From positions 173,579,757 through 173,614,120 of the forward strand of contig JBOZIK010000001.1 of NCBI GenBank assembly GCA_051453625.1: a DNA stretch of 34,364 nucleotides. The letters are read 5' to 3'. Position 1 is the first letter of the stretch; each line of letters starts with the position of its first letter. Positions 11,421 through 21,740 of the stretch are shown here, in pieces. Below the pieces are notes generated by a model. That model was given only the letters and a program-made list of their open reading frames with translations, ran no database searches and was not told the DNA's origin. Position numbers and translations under genes: made by a program. This stretch comes from Welwitschia mirabilis (taxonomy: Eukaryota; Gnetophyta; Gnetopsida; Welwitschiales).

Positions 11421-11505
11421 TACATCTATGGATAAGAGGTCTATACTCTTAAATATGTCTATGATAAAGACATCTATAACTTTAAAGATGTCTATGATAA
11501 ACTAG
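11421..11505 (+). repeat. Three 33-bp direct repeats in U3
   Basis: A core like (A/G)TCTATGATAAA recurs near 11424, 11457 and 11490, 33 bases apart. Short repeats in U3 upstream of the TATA motif often act as enhancer units in LTR elements; that role is inferred here. Confidence 0.65.
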
Positions 11506-12164
11506 TTTTTAAATTATAGATAAAAGATGATCATCTCAATGAAGATAACTATGATGAATAATTTACATTCCATAAAAGATATCAATATTTGCATCATAGA
11601 TTTATGATCACAGAGGGTCAATGACTATATAGTTCAAGTTTCATTTATTTCTAAGCATTTTAACTAAATACATCTACCATGTGGAAGTTGTCTAATGAAT
11701 AGAAGACATATATATTTTTGAAAACATCTTTGATAAAGGCTGATGTGCCTAAGATCAAGCCATTTCTATTCATTGCATAATAGCTACAAAGTTTAAATGA
11801 TTAACCTCCTATGTCAAATAGATAAAAACTCTTTAAATGATATAAAGGCATGACATAATGGATAGATCTTATGAATTAACAATAATAAATGTATATGTGC
11901 ATGAATGCATGAGTGATTGAATCTATTCATAAAGCATCAAGATATCATTTACAAGAAATTTTAAAGTGTCTACACATTTTATTTATTGGATTCTATTATG
12001 TTACATCATTATTTAGCACTTATGGGTGATGAAAACAAGAAGTAACTCAAGCTCTCCATTAAAGGAACATCATTTAGGCTTATTAATTCATTTGTTATTA
12101 TTATTTATTAAAATTCATGTTGTTGGACTATCATATTATTAAGTAATTTTGTACAGTCCATTCT

Positions 12165-12178
12165 TTTATTATAAAAAC
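12165..12178 (+). promoter_or_regulatory. Candidate TATA motif of the LTR promoter
   Basis: TTATTATAAAAACC lies upstream of the 91-bp repeats, where the U3/R boundary would be expected. In DNA this AT-rich the motif alone is weak; the position in the LTR is the main support. Confidence 0.35.
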
Positions 12179-12254
12179 CTAAGAATCCCTTACTAGGATT
12201 CCATATTCTAAGGTAACCTTTATATGGGTGTGCTTTGTAAGTGCTTAAAAGCAC

Positions 12255-12500
12255 ATGAAATTGTTGTATTGTTGTTTCTCCCTAAGGGAAAGAGAGTGCT
12301 ACTTCATGAGGAGCATCTCACATTGTGATTGTAATTTTGTATACATTTTTAGTATTACATTTTTAGTTACCCCTAAGGGAAAAAGAGTGCTGTCTTGTGA
12401 GGAGTATCTCACATTGTGATTATGCTTGTGTGCACATTTTTCATATTACGTTGTTGGTTCACCCTAAGGAGAAGAGAGTGCTTCGTTATGGAAGATTTTC
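12255..12500 (+). repeat. 91-bp tandem repeat, about 2.6 copies, in the copia LTR
   Basis: The motif CCTAAGG followed by an AGAGTGCT block begins at 12281, 12372 and 12463, exactly 91 bases apart. The first two units also share GAGTATCTCACATTGTGATT-like sequence. The third is cut short after about 35 bases. It lies between the TATA motif and the LTR end, so it would fall in R or U5. Confidence 0.85.
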
Positions 12501-12764
12501 ATCTATTTATGTAATGCTAGTAGTGCTTCAAAACCACTATTCTTTATAATTTAAGAATACGTTGATGTATGAGAGGAAGCTATCCTCTATGTGTAGACAT
12601 ACCCAGGTTGGAAAGCCAAGTTATCTTAGTAATGCATTTATTATTTATCTTTTAAATTTATTTCTAGTGAAAATTATTTTTTAGTATACCTCATTCATAA
12701 TTCCCCTTAGATTTCACTAATCCTCAATACCTTTTCTAAAAGTTTACTAAATTGTAGCATAAAC

Positions 12765-13380
12765 ATCGAATTCAATGGTATCCCAAAAGGTCTGGTAAAA
12801 TTCAACTATAAAAATGTCAAGACTTAGAGATTAATTTTTTTACATTGAGTTGATTATTTATAATTTCATCCTCTATGACCCTTTAATTTAAATAAACCAT
12901 ATATTCTTCAAAAATGAATAGGCCAATTAAAGTACATTTTAAATTCAGTGGTTTTTCTATAAAGAGATTCTATAAGTATTCAATAAAAGAATCAATAATG
13001 CGTCTACTGATCTTGTAACATGTCATAGAGGTACTCCACTGTATGAAATTCTTTTGTCTATGTTTGCTAGATGTCTAGAAAAAGAACTTCATATTATGAT
13101 TTCCTTCCTTTATTTAAGAAATTCTAGATCTTTATTTCTAATATATTACTACCTTTAAGGATATTCCATAAATTTGTGAGATAAGGTTCTTTTGATAATA
13201 TGTATCTAAGCTAGTGGCATCATTGAGATTTTAGATAAGAATGTACTCTTCTAATAATTAATGCTTAACATTCTTAAAATAGTCATTTAACTATTTCTTC
13301 TAGGTGATTAACTCGTGCCTTAACATTTTTAGGCTTTGAAATAATCTATAAGTAAAAATATCTTCACTAGAGTATTCAAA
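12765..13380 (-). pseudogene. LINE linker and start of reverse transcriptase
   Basis: Near 13130-13080 the frame shows IKEGNHNMKFFF, the motif between endonuclease and reverse transcriptase in plant L1 elements. At 12806-12768 it shows SLDIFIVEFYQTFWDTIEF, the first reverse-transcriptase block. The catalytic aspartate motifs should follow further left but are absent, since sequence changes to copia LTR within about 50 bases. Confidence 0.7.
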
Positions 13381-13449
13381 GTAAGCTTGATAAAAGCAAT
13401 GAATTTTAGATATTTTAGTTAGTATGCTAAAATTCAAAAAGATATTTCT

Positions 13450-14120
13450 TCTAAGGAGAATTCATAGTTACAGCTAAAGGTCTATCATCTAAAAATAACC
13501 TTTCTTTTATTTTGAGAAGATAATTATTATTTAAATTTTTAACCAAACATCTATGAATTATACACATAACAATATTTTCCATTTCTCTAAGATTACTCTA
13601 AGGATAAATTACCCCATGCAAAGAAAGATCCTGATAGTCATACTTGTTGACATTCTTAGTAAAAAAGATCAATAATAGAGAGGCTAGGAATATTATGAAG
13701 CTTCTTGTAAGGAATGAAGATCTAATTAAAGTATCTCATGATAATGTTAGAGGAATCCAACATAATGTAATACATGCATTGTAGTCTTTGGACTACATCC
13801 TGAGGCCCATAGAAATTAGTTATTCACCTCCTTTTATTATTAAAAATCTAATCAATTATAAAATAGTTATTACTTTTACTAACAATAGTAATGCTAACAT
13901 GCCTCTAAAAGACCATCAAAACTCCTTTTGTACCCCTACTTAAAACCAAAATAAAAGACCAAGAGAATTTTATGTAAAAAAGACTAAGTTTTATAGAATC
14001 TAATTTAGTTTTTGGAAGAAGATACATAGACACTGGTGGGTCTTTTAAAAAACTCAAAATATGAGGTTTTTTTTGGCCATTCATTAAGCCTCTAAAATTT
14101 TAGGAAGTAATCATTAAAAT
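13450..14120 (-). pseudogene. LINE endonuclease remnant
   Basis: The first block reads ILMITS*NFRGLN, the N-terminal strand of the AP-type endonuclease (a W in the usual pattern is a stop here). Further along, ITNFYGPQD near 13800 matches the conserved Y-G-P block that carries a catalytic-fold loop. The rest is too degraded to place the catalytic E, D and H residues. The 129-codon plus-strand frame at 14126-14515 is antisense to the linker between ORF1 and the endonuclease and has no meaning of its own. Confidence 0.6.
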
Positions 14121-14739
14121 GGAAGTTGAGATTGTTTATCATCTTAGATGTCCTCCTTCATCACCTTCTCAATTTTACCTTTGCATGTATTCATTTTGCT
14201 CTTCTATCCATTTGTTTAAGTTCCTCAGTTTTGATTACTGATGACATAAAAAATGTACTACTCTATAGCATTATGATTTTCTTTTTTAATCCTAGATTAT
14301 TCACACTTCTAATGGATGTTGTATTTTTAAAGATCATTCTGGTGTATTGTAAACACCATCTGTTTACTAATTTTCCTATTTGTCTATTTCCTAGTTTCCT
14401 AGTTTCTTTTCCTACATCTAATCTAGTTCTTTCTCTGATAGAATATCATATTTATTTACCTACAAGATTAGATCATTTTTTGATGCTTAATTTTTTTTTT
14501 GATCTTTTTTCTTGACTTCTTACTACTTATTTTTCTCTATTTTCTTATTTTTCTTTCATTTCTCCATTATATTCTTATTTTCACCACACTAAGAACATTG
14601 TAACAAAATATTTTTGATTTTTGGATTGAAATCCAATTCATCCTACATTGTATCTAATACTATTTTTTCCCCCATTAAAGCCATTTACTTTCATGTAGAT
14701 ACATATTTAGTCATTACCATTAAATTTGTATTTTTATCA

Positions 14740-15110
14740 AGCTTAACAAACCCCCAATATATCATCCAGTTGCTTGAAAAAATTTGGATGCCATATATCG
14801 AGATATGGATTTAAGATATGAATACATTTTAGGATCTTTTTAAAAATAGTGGGCTTATCAATAATAAAAGAGAACCATTTTATTAAGGCTAAATCCTTAT
14901 GATTAAAGAAATAAAGCCCTCCTACTAAAACCTTATGTATGTCTTCCTCAAAATTAAAAATTAAATGTAGTAATCCATCTCTAAGAGGGATTACCTTATA
15001 TCTTACAGAAAACTTTTGATTACATCATAGATGCATTTTTCTAATGAATTAAAGCCATTTTAAAGATTGAAACTTTCCAATAAGTCTATTTTTAAAATGG
15101 GTATCCAAGT
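14740..15110 (-). pseudogene. LINE ORF1 remnant, DUF4283-like domain
   Basis: The minus-strand frame includes RYKVIPLRDGLLHLIFNF, then EEDIHKVLVGGLYFFNH and WHPNFFKQLDDILG. This is the pattern of the DUF4283 domain of plant L1 ORF1 proteins: hydrophobic strand, acidic EED, a glycine before a YFF/WFF block, then an aromatic WxPxFF block. These proteins are nucleic-acid-binding partners of the LINE RNA. A degenerate Cys-rich stretch near 14590-14620 may be what is left of the zinc knuckle. A plus-strand frame at 14614-14814 is a shadow of this region. Confidence 0.65.
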
Positions 15111-15844
15111 GTGTAGAGTATTTGATGGGCATCTTTGCACAAATAATATCTCCTTTATGCTTGAAGCCAAAGTTCAAGTTAGAAAGGCTTTAAGGATTTC
15201 TTCTTCTCATTGAGTTTAATAATATTTAGTATGTGATGATTCCACTACAATTGGATAATAAAGCCTTACTTTTACTACCTTGGACACCTCAAATTCACTT
15301 GAGCTAGTCCTTTCAAGTTTTAAGATTTTTGAGTTACTAATTAAAAAAAATTTCCTCAAGAATAGGAAAATTGGTGTGAGGTCTAAGTATTACTGCATCA
15401 TCTATTTGGATTTTCACAGAAGTGTAACATTACTAAGGAGCTTGAAAAAGATGCATTATAAACAAGCTACATTACTTTGATCCACACAAATAGTAAAATT
15501 TTCAAATTGAAAATCACTTCTAATAACCCTCCAAACATCCTCTAAAAAAGTGCTTACATAGAAATCCAGGAAAGAAACACTTCAACAAGTGCAAGACATT
15601 GTAGATCCAAGTGAGGAATGATCCTTCACTTAAAATCAAGCATTCTAAAGGTAAACTCTTGCTACACTACTCTACTCTGCTCTTTGTCTTCTAAACCCAT
15701 AATTTTTTGTTTTAAACTCTAACCATAAATGCATAAATACAAGATCATATTATTATTACATAATTTATACCACTATGATGTAGTAAATACTGAAGTTGAT
15801 TGTATTAATATTATGTATCATTTTCATTATTTTTTTAATTCTAT
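15111..15844. other. Region between LINE and minus-strand Sirevirus, no gene
   Basis: It may hold the 5' part of LINE ORF1 and its leader (a frame with SSSEFEVSKVVKVRLYYP near 15300-15240), but I cannot confirm this. The plus-strand frame at 15280-15480 has no family motif. From 15500 to 15844 nothing is recognisable. Confidence 0.4.
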
Positions 15845-16080
15845 GTTGATTTACCATTACATGTTAAGATAATTCATTAATATTATAACATTTTCGTGAA
15901 GGATATAAAAATCCTAGAGGATGGGGTAAATAGATCTTTACAAAATACAATTTACCCCTATGTTGACTTTACCATTGCATGTTAAGCTAATTAGTCAATA
16001 TTATAACATTTTAGTGAAGGATATACAAACCCTAGAGGAGGGGGTAAATAGATTTTTACAAAATAAAATTTACCCCTTAA
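15845..16080 (-). repeat. Tandem duplication of about 118 bp at the 3' LTR end
   Basis: The block GTTGATTTACCATTACA, then TGTTAAG and about 100 bp of LTR end, occurs at 15845-15961 and again from 15962. Each unit has about 17-21 bp of flank plus the terminal LTR sequence. The copies differ at several positions, so the duplication is old. Confidence 0.85.
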
Positions 16081-17178
16081 AAGTCATACAAAAAATATTT
16101 ATGCATTTAAATAAGAACCTAACTATTATCAAATGAAATTGGATGAATGAAAGACTAAGAAAATAACTAAAATCGAAAATACAAAAGAAGACCATGAAAT
16201 ACAACAATCTATAGTGATTTAGAAAAATTCTTCTGCTTCACTCTCAGCTATATGCTTTAATCCTAAGTTGATCTAAATTCTTGTTACTATATTTTTAGGT
16301 TTCTAGGTTCACTTGCAATCTTTACAAATGGACTTTTTAAGGCTTAGTCTTAACCTTTACTGAGCAAATCTCTCAAAGAAAATGTGCTTGAATGCACTAG
16401 CTCCACTAGATCTAAAGTATAACAAAGTTAAAATACACTATTTAAAGATAATTTCATAGGTACAAGCTCATATAGTGTAGACTTTTAACTAATGAATATC
16501 AAATGTAAAAAAATGTCCTTTTTCTTTTTGGCTAATAAAATCCTCATTTGAATATTTTGATTCATTTGACTTATATAGAAGATAGATCTTTAGGGTTGAT
16601 AATTGAATATAATACTCTACTGATTAGAAATAAAAGAGATAATGGTTTGAAAATAAACTGAAAAGTTCCATTTTCATTGTAACTAGTTGACCCCTTAAAA
16701 TATTGAGTCGATCCCTCAAAACATACAATTAACTCCATTGATTACCGTTACTGAAGTTAGTTGACCCCATTTTCTTCTAATTAATCTAATTTCCTTATAT
16801 TAAGTAGTTTAGTTAACTTCATTTAGTATCTGATTAACCACTTTAGGTCTAAGTCTAATTGACTCCATTTTAATCTAGTCAATTCATTATGAACTTGATA
16901 TGAAAAACATATTTATTATAGGTTCAAATAATCCCTCTGGGATCTGGTTAATACCTTGATAAATCGATTAGATGATTTTTGATACAAGTCTAGCTGACCC
17001 TTTTAGGACCTAATCAACCCCTTAAGAAATTGATAACTTTTTAGGTTCACAAAAAGCTAGTGAAAAATGTTGAATTACTTCTGACTTGCAAGGACTTTTA
17101 GTTTCTTGAAATATTTGTAACATATTACACTACACCAAAATTATTAGTTTGACATCAACTTGATAATATAACTTAACA
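15980..17178 (-). repeat. 3' LTR of the minus-strand Sirevirus
   Basis: It begins with TGTTAAGT on the minus strand (17178), directly after the polypurine tract, and ends with CTTAACA at 15980. Pairs with 23651-24814. Near 16040-16075 it has the C-rich TTTACCCC motif common near copia LTR ends. The U3 part carries TTGACC/TTGACT elements at 16687, 16761 and 16859 (plus strand). Confidence 0.8.
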
Positions 17179-17190
17179 ATTATCTTCTTT
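17179..17190 (-). other. Polypurine tract of the minus-strand Sirevirus
   Basis: The minus strand reads AAAGAAGATAAT immediately before the LTR TG, preceded by TTTGCCATTAATATT. The plus-strand element has the same layout at 11213. A second purine tract follows the env-like ORF at about 17541-17556. Confidence 0.65.
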
Positions 17191-17586
17191 AATATTAATG
17201 GCAAACTATCTTTGATCAATTATATTAAAAAGATCTAAGCTTATGTAGAAAACTTTTCCTCATGATATGCCCATAAATAATATAAAGTATTATTAAATAA
17301 TACAACAAAGTCTTTTATTCTTCATAAGTATTCATAATGTTTTTTGCAAAGGTTTAAAAAATTAAAAATATTTTAGATGCATATTTTGTAGAAAATATAA
17401 CATTCATTACTTTTAATAAGAGTAAGTAATATGACTAATAACAGTTGAGCAACTACAACCGAATTTTAATTTTATACAATAATCATGCTTGAAAAAATTC
17501 CAGAGAATATATATATTTTTTTAAAAACAAATACTATTTTATCCTCCTTTCGATATCAATAACCAAGTAGAGAAATAGTTAAAATA

Positions 17587-18650
17587 CTAATTAGACTCCT
17601 CTTCTTTCTTAGATTCTTCTTTAGAATCTAGGTCATATTCTTCCTCTTCTTCTATTTCTTGGTGTTAAGACCTACTAGTCTCCTTAGAAGTATTTGTAAT
17701 TTTATAAGTGAGTACAATGAGAGCCTTCTTAATATGATGGATGCATAAATCAAGCTACTTTAGGTATGATAGAGTCTCTTTAAGAAAGGATTGCTTAGAA
17801 AAATGAGATTTTGAGGATTCCTTAGTCCCAGAGAAAGTATGCATATGTAATAGAGTGGCATACCCAATCGAAGACATAGGGGTTAAAGTTTCAAGTTTGG
17901 GATGCATTTAGAACCTAAAATAACAATAGATGTCCATAACTAAAACTAATAAGGAATATCTCTAGTCTTGTCATACTCCAACTAAGAGACCATATTCTTA
18001 AGAATAATGGGAGAGGCATCAATAAAATGATGAGTTCCTATCAAATACAAAAAGTAAGCATGATAGTTCAGCATTTCATCATGATGACCAACAAGAGGTA
18101 AAAATTTTTAGGTTAAAAATAAATGAATAAAATGATATTCTAAAATGAGATGAGAGGTGAAAAGGGTGGTTTTCCACCAAATGAGCTTACCATAAAGCTT
18201 CCTAGTTACCTCCATTTTATCCTCCATGGAGTCACCCAAGGGCCAAGACTCCTCATACTTTTCTCTAGAGAGATTTGTAAGGGAGGCTATTAGATCTAGG
18301 ATAACTCTTATCCTTTTTCCCAAAACAACTATTAAAAGGATAGAAGAATTTACATCATAAGAGGTATTATAGTAGAACATGTGAGTAATGAAGGGGTAAG
18401 AAGACCTAAAAACCTCAAGAGAATAAGATAAATGTAATTCATTGAGTATCTTTACCACATTTCTAATCTCTCTAAGCTCTCCTAAAACTACTGGCCTCTC
18501 TTGATAGATAGGTTTCTTTTTAAACTTCTTAGAAAACCTTTCCAAGGCTTCATCTAACATTTATAAGTAGAAATAGCCTAGATATTTACTTTCTAGCTTC
18601 TTTTACTATGATCTTCTTAAAGATCCCTCTACCATGGAGACACATAACAA
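17587..18650 (-). pseudogene. Env-like ORF of the Sirevirus (Transposase_32-like domain)
   Basis: An open stretch of 150 codons (18108-18560) includes LERFSKKFKKKPIYQERPVV, then SYPFITHMFYYNTS and LGKRIRVILDLIASL. This order (ERF-basic-ER, then a short F-Y block, then GKRIR before a hydrophobic helix) resembles the domain called putative plant transposon protein (Transposase_32), which is common in the extra ORF of Sireviruses. After stops, the same region continues to a Glu-rich tail (EIEEEEEYDLDSKEE) ending at TAG 17587-17589. An upstream ATG near 18640 is followed by stops. The role of this ORF in the element is unknown. It lies between RNase H and the 3' LTR as expected. Confidence 0.6.
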
Positions 18651-19080
18651 TTGCTGAATACTAAAAATAATGGAAGAAACTAATAAAAAATGAAGAAGAT
18701 AGGAAGACAGGTGGAAATAAGGGAGGTAGGATTCCAAAACAATTTTATAGGAAAGCTAAAATAAGCTAAATATGAAAAAAAATTAATCCACTACCTATTC
18801 CACTCTTAAATCTACAAGTCTAGTTGACTAAATTATGGTCAAGTTAATCCATAAGATGCGAGTCAAAATATTTCTAGGCTTGGGTGACTAGGGCTTCAGT
18901 TTAGTTAACTTAACTTCAAATTTTCTTAAAAAGGGTCCAAGTGACCAGGATAAAATCCACTCGATCTGACTTTCCCAAGTCTAATCAACTAAATTAAATA
19001 TCTATTTAACTCTCTTTCTTTCAATCAGAGGATAGAGAAATAATCCTTAGTTTATGACAAAGATTTAAAAATTTATACAA

Positions 19081-19480
19081 ATTTAGGGGTTTTGTAAAAA
19101 TATCAGCTAGCTATTAATTAGAGGTCATAAAGTTCATGTAAATATTAGCTTTTTCTACTTGGCCTCTAAGAAAATGATGTCTAGATTCAATATTTTTAGT
19201 GTAAGAATGTTGAACAAGGTTTTCCAAGATGTTAATTACACTCATATTATCATAAAAAATTGGTACTTGATAATAGTTAATTTCAAAGTGTTTAAGCATT
19301 TATTTTATCCATAGAAGATGGGTACAATAACTTTTTACTGCTATGTATTTCAATTTAACTATGGAAAAAGAAATAAAATTTTGTTTCTTACTTACCATGC
19401 TATCAAACATGATCCTTAAAAAAAGCAATTTCCACTATGCTCTTTCGATCATCTTTGCATTTAACTAAGTTTGCATCACT
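19081..19480 (-). pseudogene. Copia RNase H remnant
   Basis: The minus-strand frame shows FYDNMSVINILENLVQHSYT, then RHHFLRGQVEKANIY, and ends with an intact LADIFTKPL at 19084-19110 after two stops. These are the C-terminal blocks of copia RNase H, which degrades the RNA strand during reverse transcription. The D of the YDN block (usually CDN) is kept. Upstream, SIVKLKYIAVKSYCTHLLW near 19370-19315 matches the preceding block, in which the usual catalytic E position is K here. The domain is interrupted by stops. Confidence 0.8.
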
Positions 19481-20560
19481 AAAACTTGTAAGTTCAAAAA
19501 TAGTTCCTATAAGATATCATCACCCATAATCACTTATATATTTTATATATCTTGTGATTTTTTCATTAGCTTGGAGGTGAAATTACTTTGGATTAATCTA
19601 ATATCTAGCATGTACAAAAACATTAAATATTATATCAGGTCTACTAGTAATTAAATATAATAAGCTCCCCTTTATGCTTCTATAGAGTTTTTGATTCATT
19701 GATTTTTCATGATAATCAAGACTAACTTTAATGAAGTTAACATAGAAGTGTTGGTTGATTTTGCATTTCTAAGACTAAATCACTTAACCAAATCCTTTGA
19801 GTATTTTGATTGAGAGATTGAAATACCTTATTTTGTTTGTTTAATTTATAAACCAAGATACATGCTTACTACCCCAAACATACAATTCTCAAAGTGTGTT
19901 GTCATAATGTTAGCAAATTATTTTAAGAGATCCTCCTTTAAGGCCCTAAAAATTATATCATTAACATAGATCTAAATGATAATAAAATATTAATTAAGTT
20001 TTTTGAGAAAGAGAGTTTTACTTACCAATCCTTGGGAATAACCATTATCTTTAAGAAATATTGTTAGTTTTTCATACCAAGCCCTAGGTGTCTATTTTAA
20101 TTCATATGAAGCTTTTTTAACTCTATAAACATGGTTTGATTTATAAGAATCTATGAATCCTATTGGTTGTTTTACATACACTTCTTTATTAAGAGTTTCA
20201 TTCAAGCAAGCATGTTTTACATCCATTTGTAATACTTTAAAATTTTTAAATGCTACAAAGGAAAGAAACATTATAATACTATATAGTCTTGTTACAAGAG
20301 CAAATGTATCTTCTATGTTTACATTAATTGCTTTAATTTGATTATAGCCTTAAGCCACTAATTTACCTTGTTCTTAATCACATTATTGTGTTCATTACAC
20401 TTATTCTTAAAGATCCACTTTGTTCTAATTACATTATGATCCTTTGGTATTTTTACTAATTTCCAAATATAATTTCTTTTAAATTGATGTAATTCTTTTT
20501 ACATTGCCATTATCCATTATTCATGAGTTTTAGCCTCTTCATATTTGTGAGGTTTAACTT
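19481..20560 (-). pseudogene. Copia reverse transcriptase remnant
   Basis: Blocks in order: IRTKWIFKNK near 20440-20410; QMDVKHACLNETL near 20230-20190, with the first catalytic aspartate kept (codon at 20221-20223); VYVKQPIGFIDS near 20180-20145; TPRAWYEKLTIFLKDNGYS near 20090-20035; and YVND at 19957-19968, where the usual motif is YVDD. The third-position Asp is Asn, a G-to-A change, so the enzyme would be inactive even without the many stops. The 62-codon plus-strand frame at 20153-20341 is its shadow. Confidence 0.85.
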
Positions 20561-20599
20561 GAGAGAGATAACAATTGTGAGAAAAAAATTTTTTAATAG

Positions 20600-21480
20600 A
20601 TTTTTTTTGTGTTTATTTTTAAGCTTACATTTCGAATAACTAAATCAAGGGGGTGATGTTTAAGGTCTTTGAACATCTTGGAAGTGAATTCTTGAGTTGT
20701 TTATTCTTATTTTTCATTTGTGACTTTCTTGATAGTTGTAATACTTGGAGTAAGATCTTCATCGCTTGAAACTAAAGGTCTAGTACTGAAGTCATCTATT
20801 TGTATGTTTATAAACTCTTCCACCATTAGACTTCATTTGTTAACAACCTAATAAGCTCTACTTTTACTTGAATACCCAAAAAAATTGCTTCATTTGCCTT
20901 AGACCCAAATTTTCTCAAATATTTTCTATATTTTTAGATGAAGCATTTGCTTCTAAAAACCTTAAAATAGGATTAGATTTGGTTTGTTTTCTTTTCTAAA
21001 GCTTATATGAGGTTTTATCCATAGCAAATCTTAGATAAACTCTATTGATAATGCAGCATGTAGTACTCATTGCTTTAGCCTAAAAGGTTTTAGATATATC
21101 TTTATCATTTAGCATATTCTCACCATCTCTTAAAGTACCTTGTTTTTTATTTCTGTAATTCCATTTTGTAGTGTATTTTTTGGTGTTAAAAACTGATGTT
21201 CTATACCATTTTCCACATAATATTTCTCAAAAAGATGATTTTAAAATTCCCTCCATAATCACTTCTAATTTATTTAGTAGTGTATCCCTTTTCATTCTAA
21301 ATTTTATTACAAATTTCAACATAACTTTTGAAAGTTTTAGCCTTGTTTTCTAAGAAAGTAATCTAAGTGAATCTATAGAAGTCTTTCACCATTATCAGAA
21401 AGTATCATCGTCCTCCTAAAATTTTGGTTTGAGCAAGACCCACTGAGTCCATATGAATGAGTTCAAGGGGTATTATTATA
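20600..21480 (-). pseudogene. Copia integrase core remnant
   Basis: The DDE-type core is visible as HMDS (first D, codon about 21447-21449), IRSDYGGNF (second D, 21258-21260) and a glutamate near 21159-21161. The last two are about 32 codons apart, slightly under the usual 35, consistent with small deletions. A later block matches the region naming F-G-C and F-L-G-Y in other copia integrases (EGIFLGYS-like sequence near 20880). Frame shifts and stops run throughout. Integrase would join the element's DNA to the chromosome. Plus-strand frame 21171-21353 is a shadow. Confidence 0.75.
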
Positions 21481-21484
21481 GAAA

Positions 21485-21712
21485 CTAAGTTCTTACTCTT
21501 ATAGGAGGTTCATATCTATTTTTTTTTTGGCATGCATCACACAACACATGTTTATCAATATTGATCTTAGAAATTCCTCTCATACTTTTTCTTTTAATAA
21601 TAGTTCTAAAATAATCATATTTTACATGACCTGACTGTTGATGCCATAACTCTTCTTGGTTTATATGAACAAAATGATAAGTAAAAAAAAAATTAATTAA
21701 TACTATAAACAT
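21485..21712 (-). pseudogene. GAG-pre-integrase zinc-binding domain
   Basis: It reads ELWHQQSGHVKYDY, then RKSMRGISKINIDKHVLCDA followed by CQ. The HHCC zinc ligands (H-x4-H and C-x2-C) are all intact, which is unusual among the degraded domains here. This domain precedes the integrase core in copia polyproteins and helps it bind DNA. It stays open for about 75 codons. Confidence 0.8.
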
Positions 21713-21740
21713 TGTTTTTTATATTTGGCCTAAGAGTAAT

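Larger units (their letters stand above)
9881..12720 (+). mobile_element. 3' part of a Sirevirus-like Ty1/copia element, plus strand
   Basis: It has, in order, an env-like ORF remnant ending in an acidic tail (9881-10686), a purine-rich AAAAAGGGGAGAAG (10707-10720), a polypurine tract (11213-11225) and one LTR (11227 to about 12720). This is the order seen in the fuller minus-strand element at 15862-24814, whose env-like ORF also ends in an acidic tail followed by a purine tract. No pol, gag or second LTR is seen in this window, so it is a 3' fragment. Its right end abuts a LINE broken at the same point. Confidence 0.6.
11227..12720 (+). repeat. 3' LTR of the plus-strand Sirevirus-like element
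   Basis: It starts just after the polypurine tract. The left part (U3) has three 33-bp repeats at 11421-11505. A TATA-like TTATTATAAAAACC lies near 12165-12178. Then comes a 91-bp tandem repeat, a region resembling copia U5 (GGTTGGAAAGCCAAG near 12606) and a C-rich TTCATAATTCCCCTTAG near 12690-12710. The exact right end is uncertain within about 12705-12760, where LINE sequence takes over. Confidence 0.6.
12725..15110 (-). mobile_element. LINE (L1-type), minus strand, broken in reverse transcriptase
   Basis: Reading right to left, 15110 to about 14750 shows ORF1 with a DUF4283-like domain, about 14120 to 13450 shows the endonuclease part, about 13140-13070 shows the conserved linker (IKEGNHNMKFFF), and 12806-12765 shows the first block of the reverse transcriptase (EFYQTFWDTIEFDV). 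Every part is interrupted by stops and frame shifts. The catalytic part of the reverse transcriptase and the 3' tail are missing; the match stops where the copia LTR ends, so the LINE was probably split by that insertion. The LINE's other half was not recognised to the left in this window. Confidence 0.7.

Noticed and set aside
12770-12790. TTCAATGGTATCCC looked like a copia primer-binding site after the plus-strand LTR
   Set aside because: The opposite strand is LINE reverse-transcriptase coding sequence (YQTFWDTIEF), and the LTR upstream is preceded by a polypurine tract, so it is a 3' LTR and no primer site is expected.
14126-14515. 129-codon plus-strand open frame
   Set aside because: It is antisense to LINE sequence between ORF1 and the endonuclease on the minus strand; it is hydrophobic and without motif.
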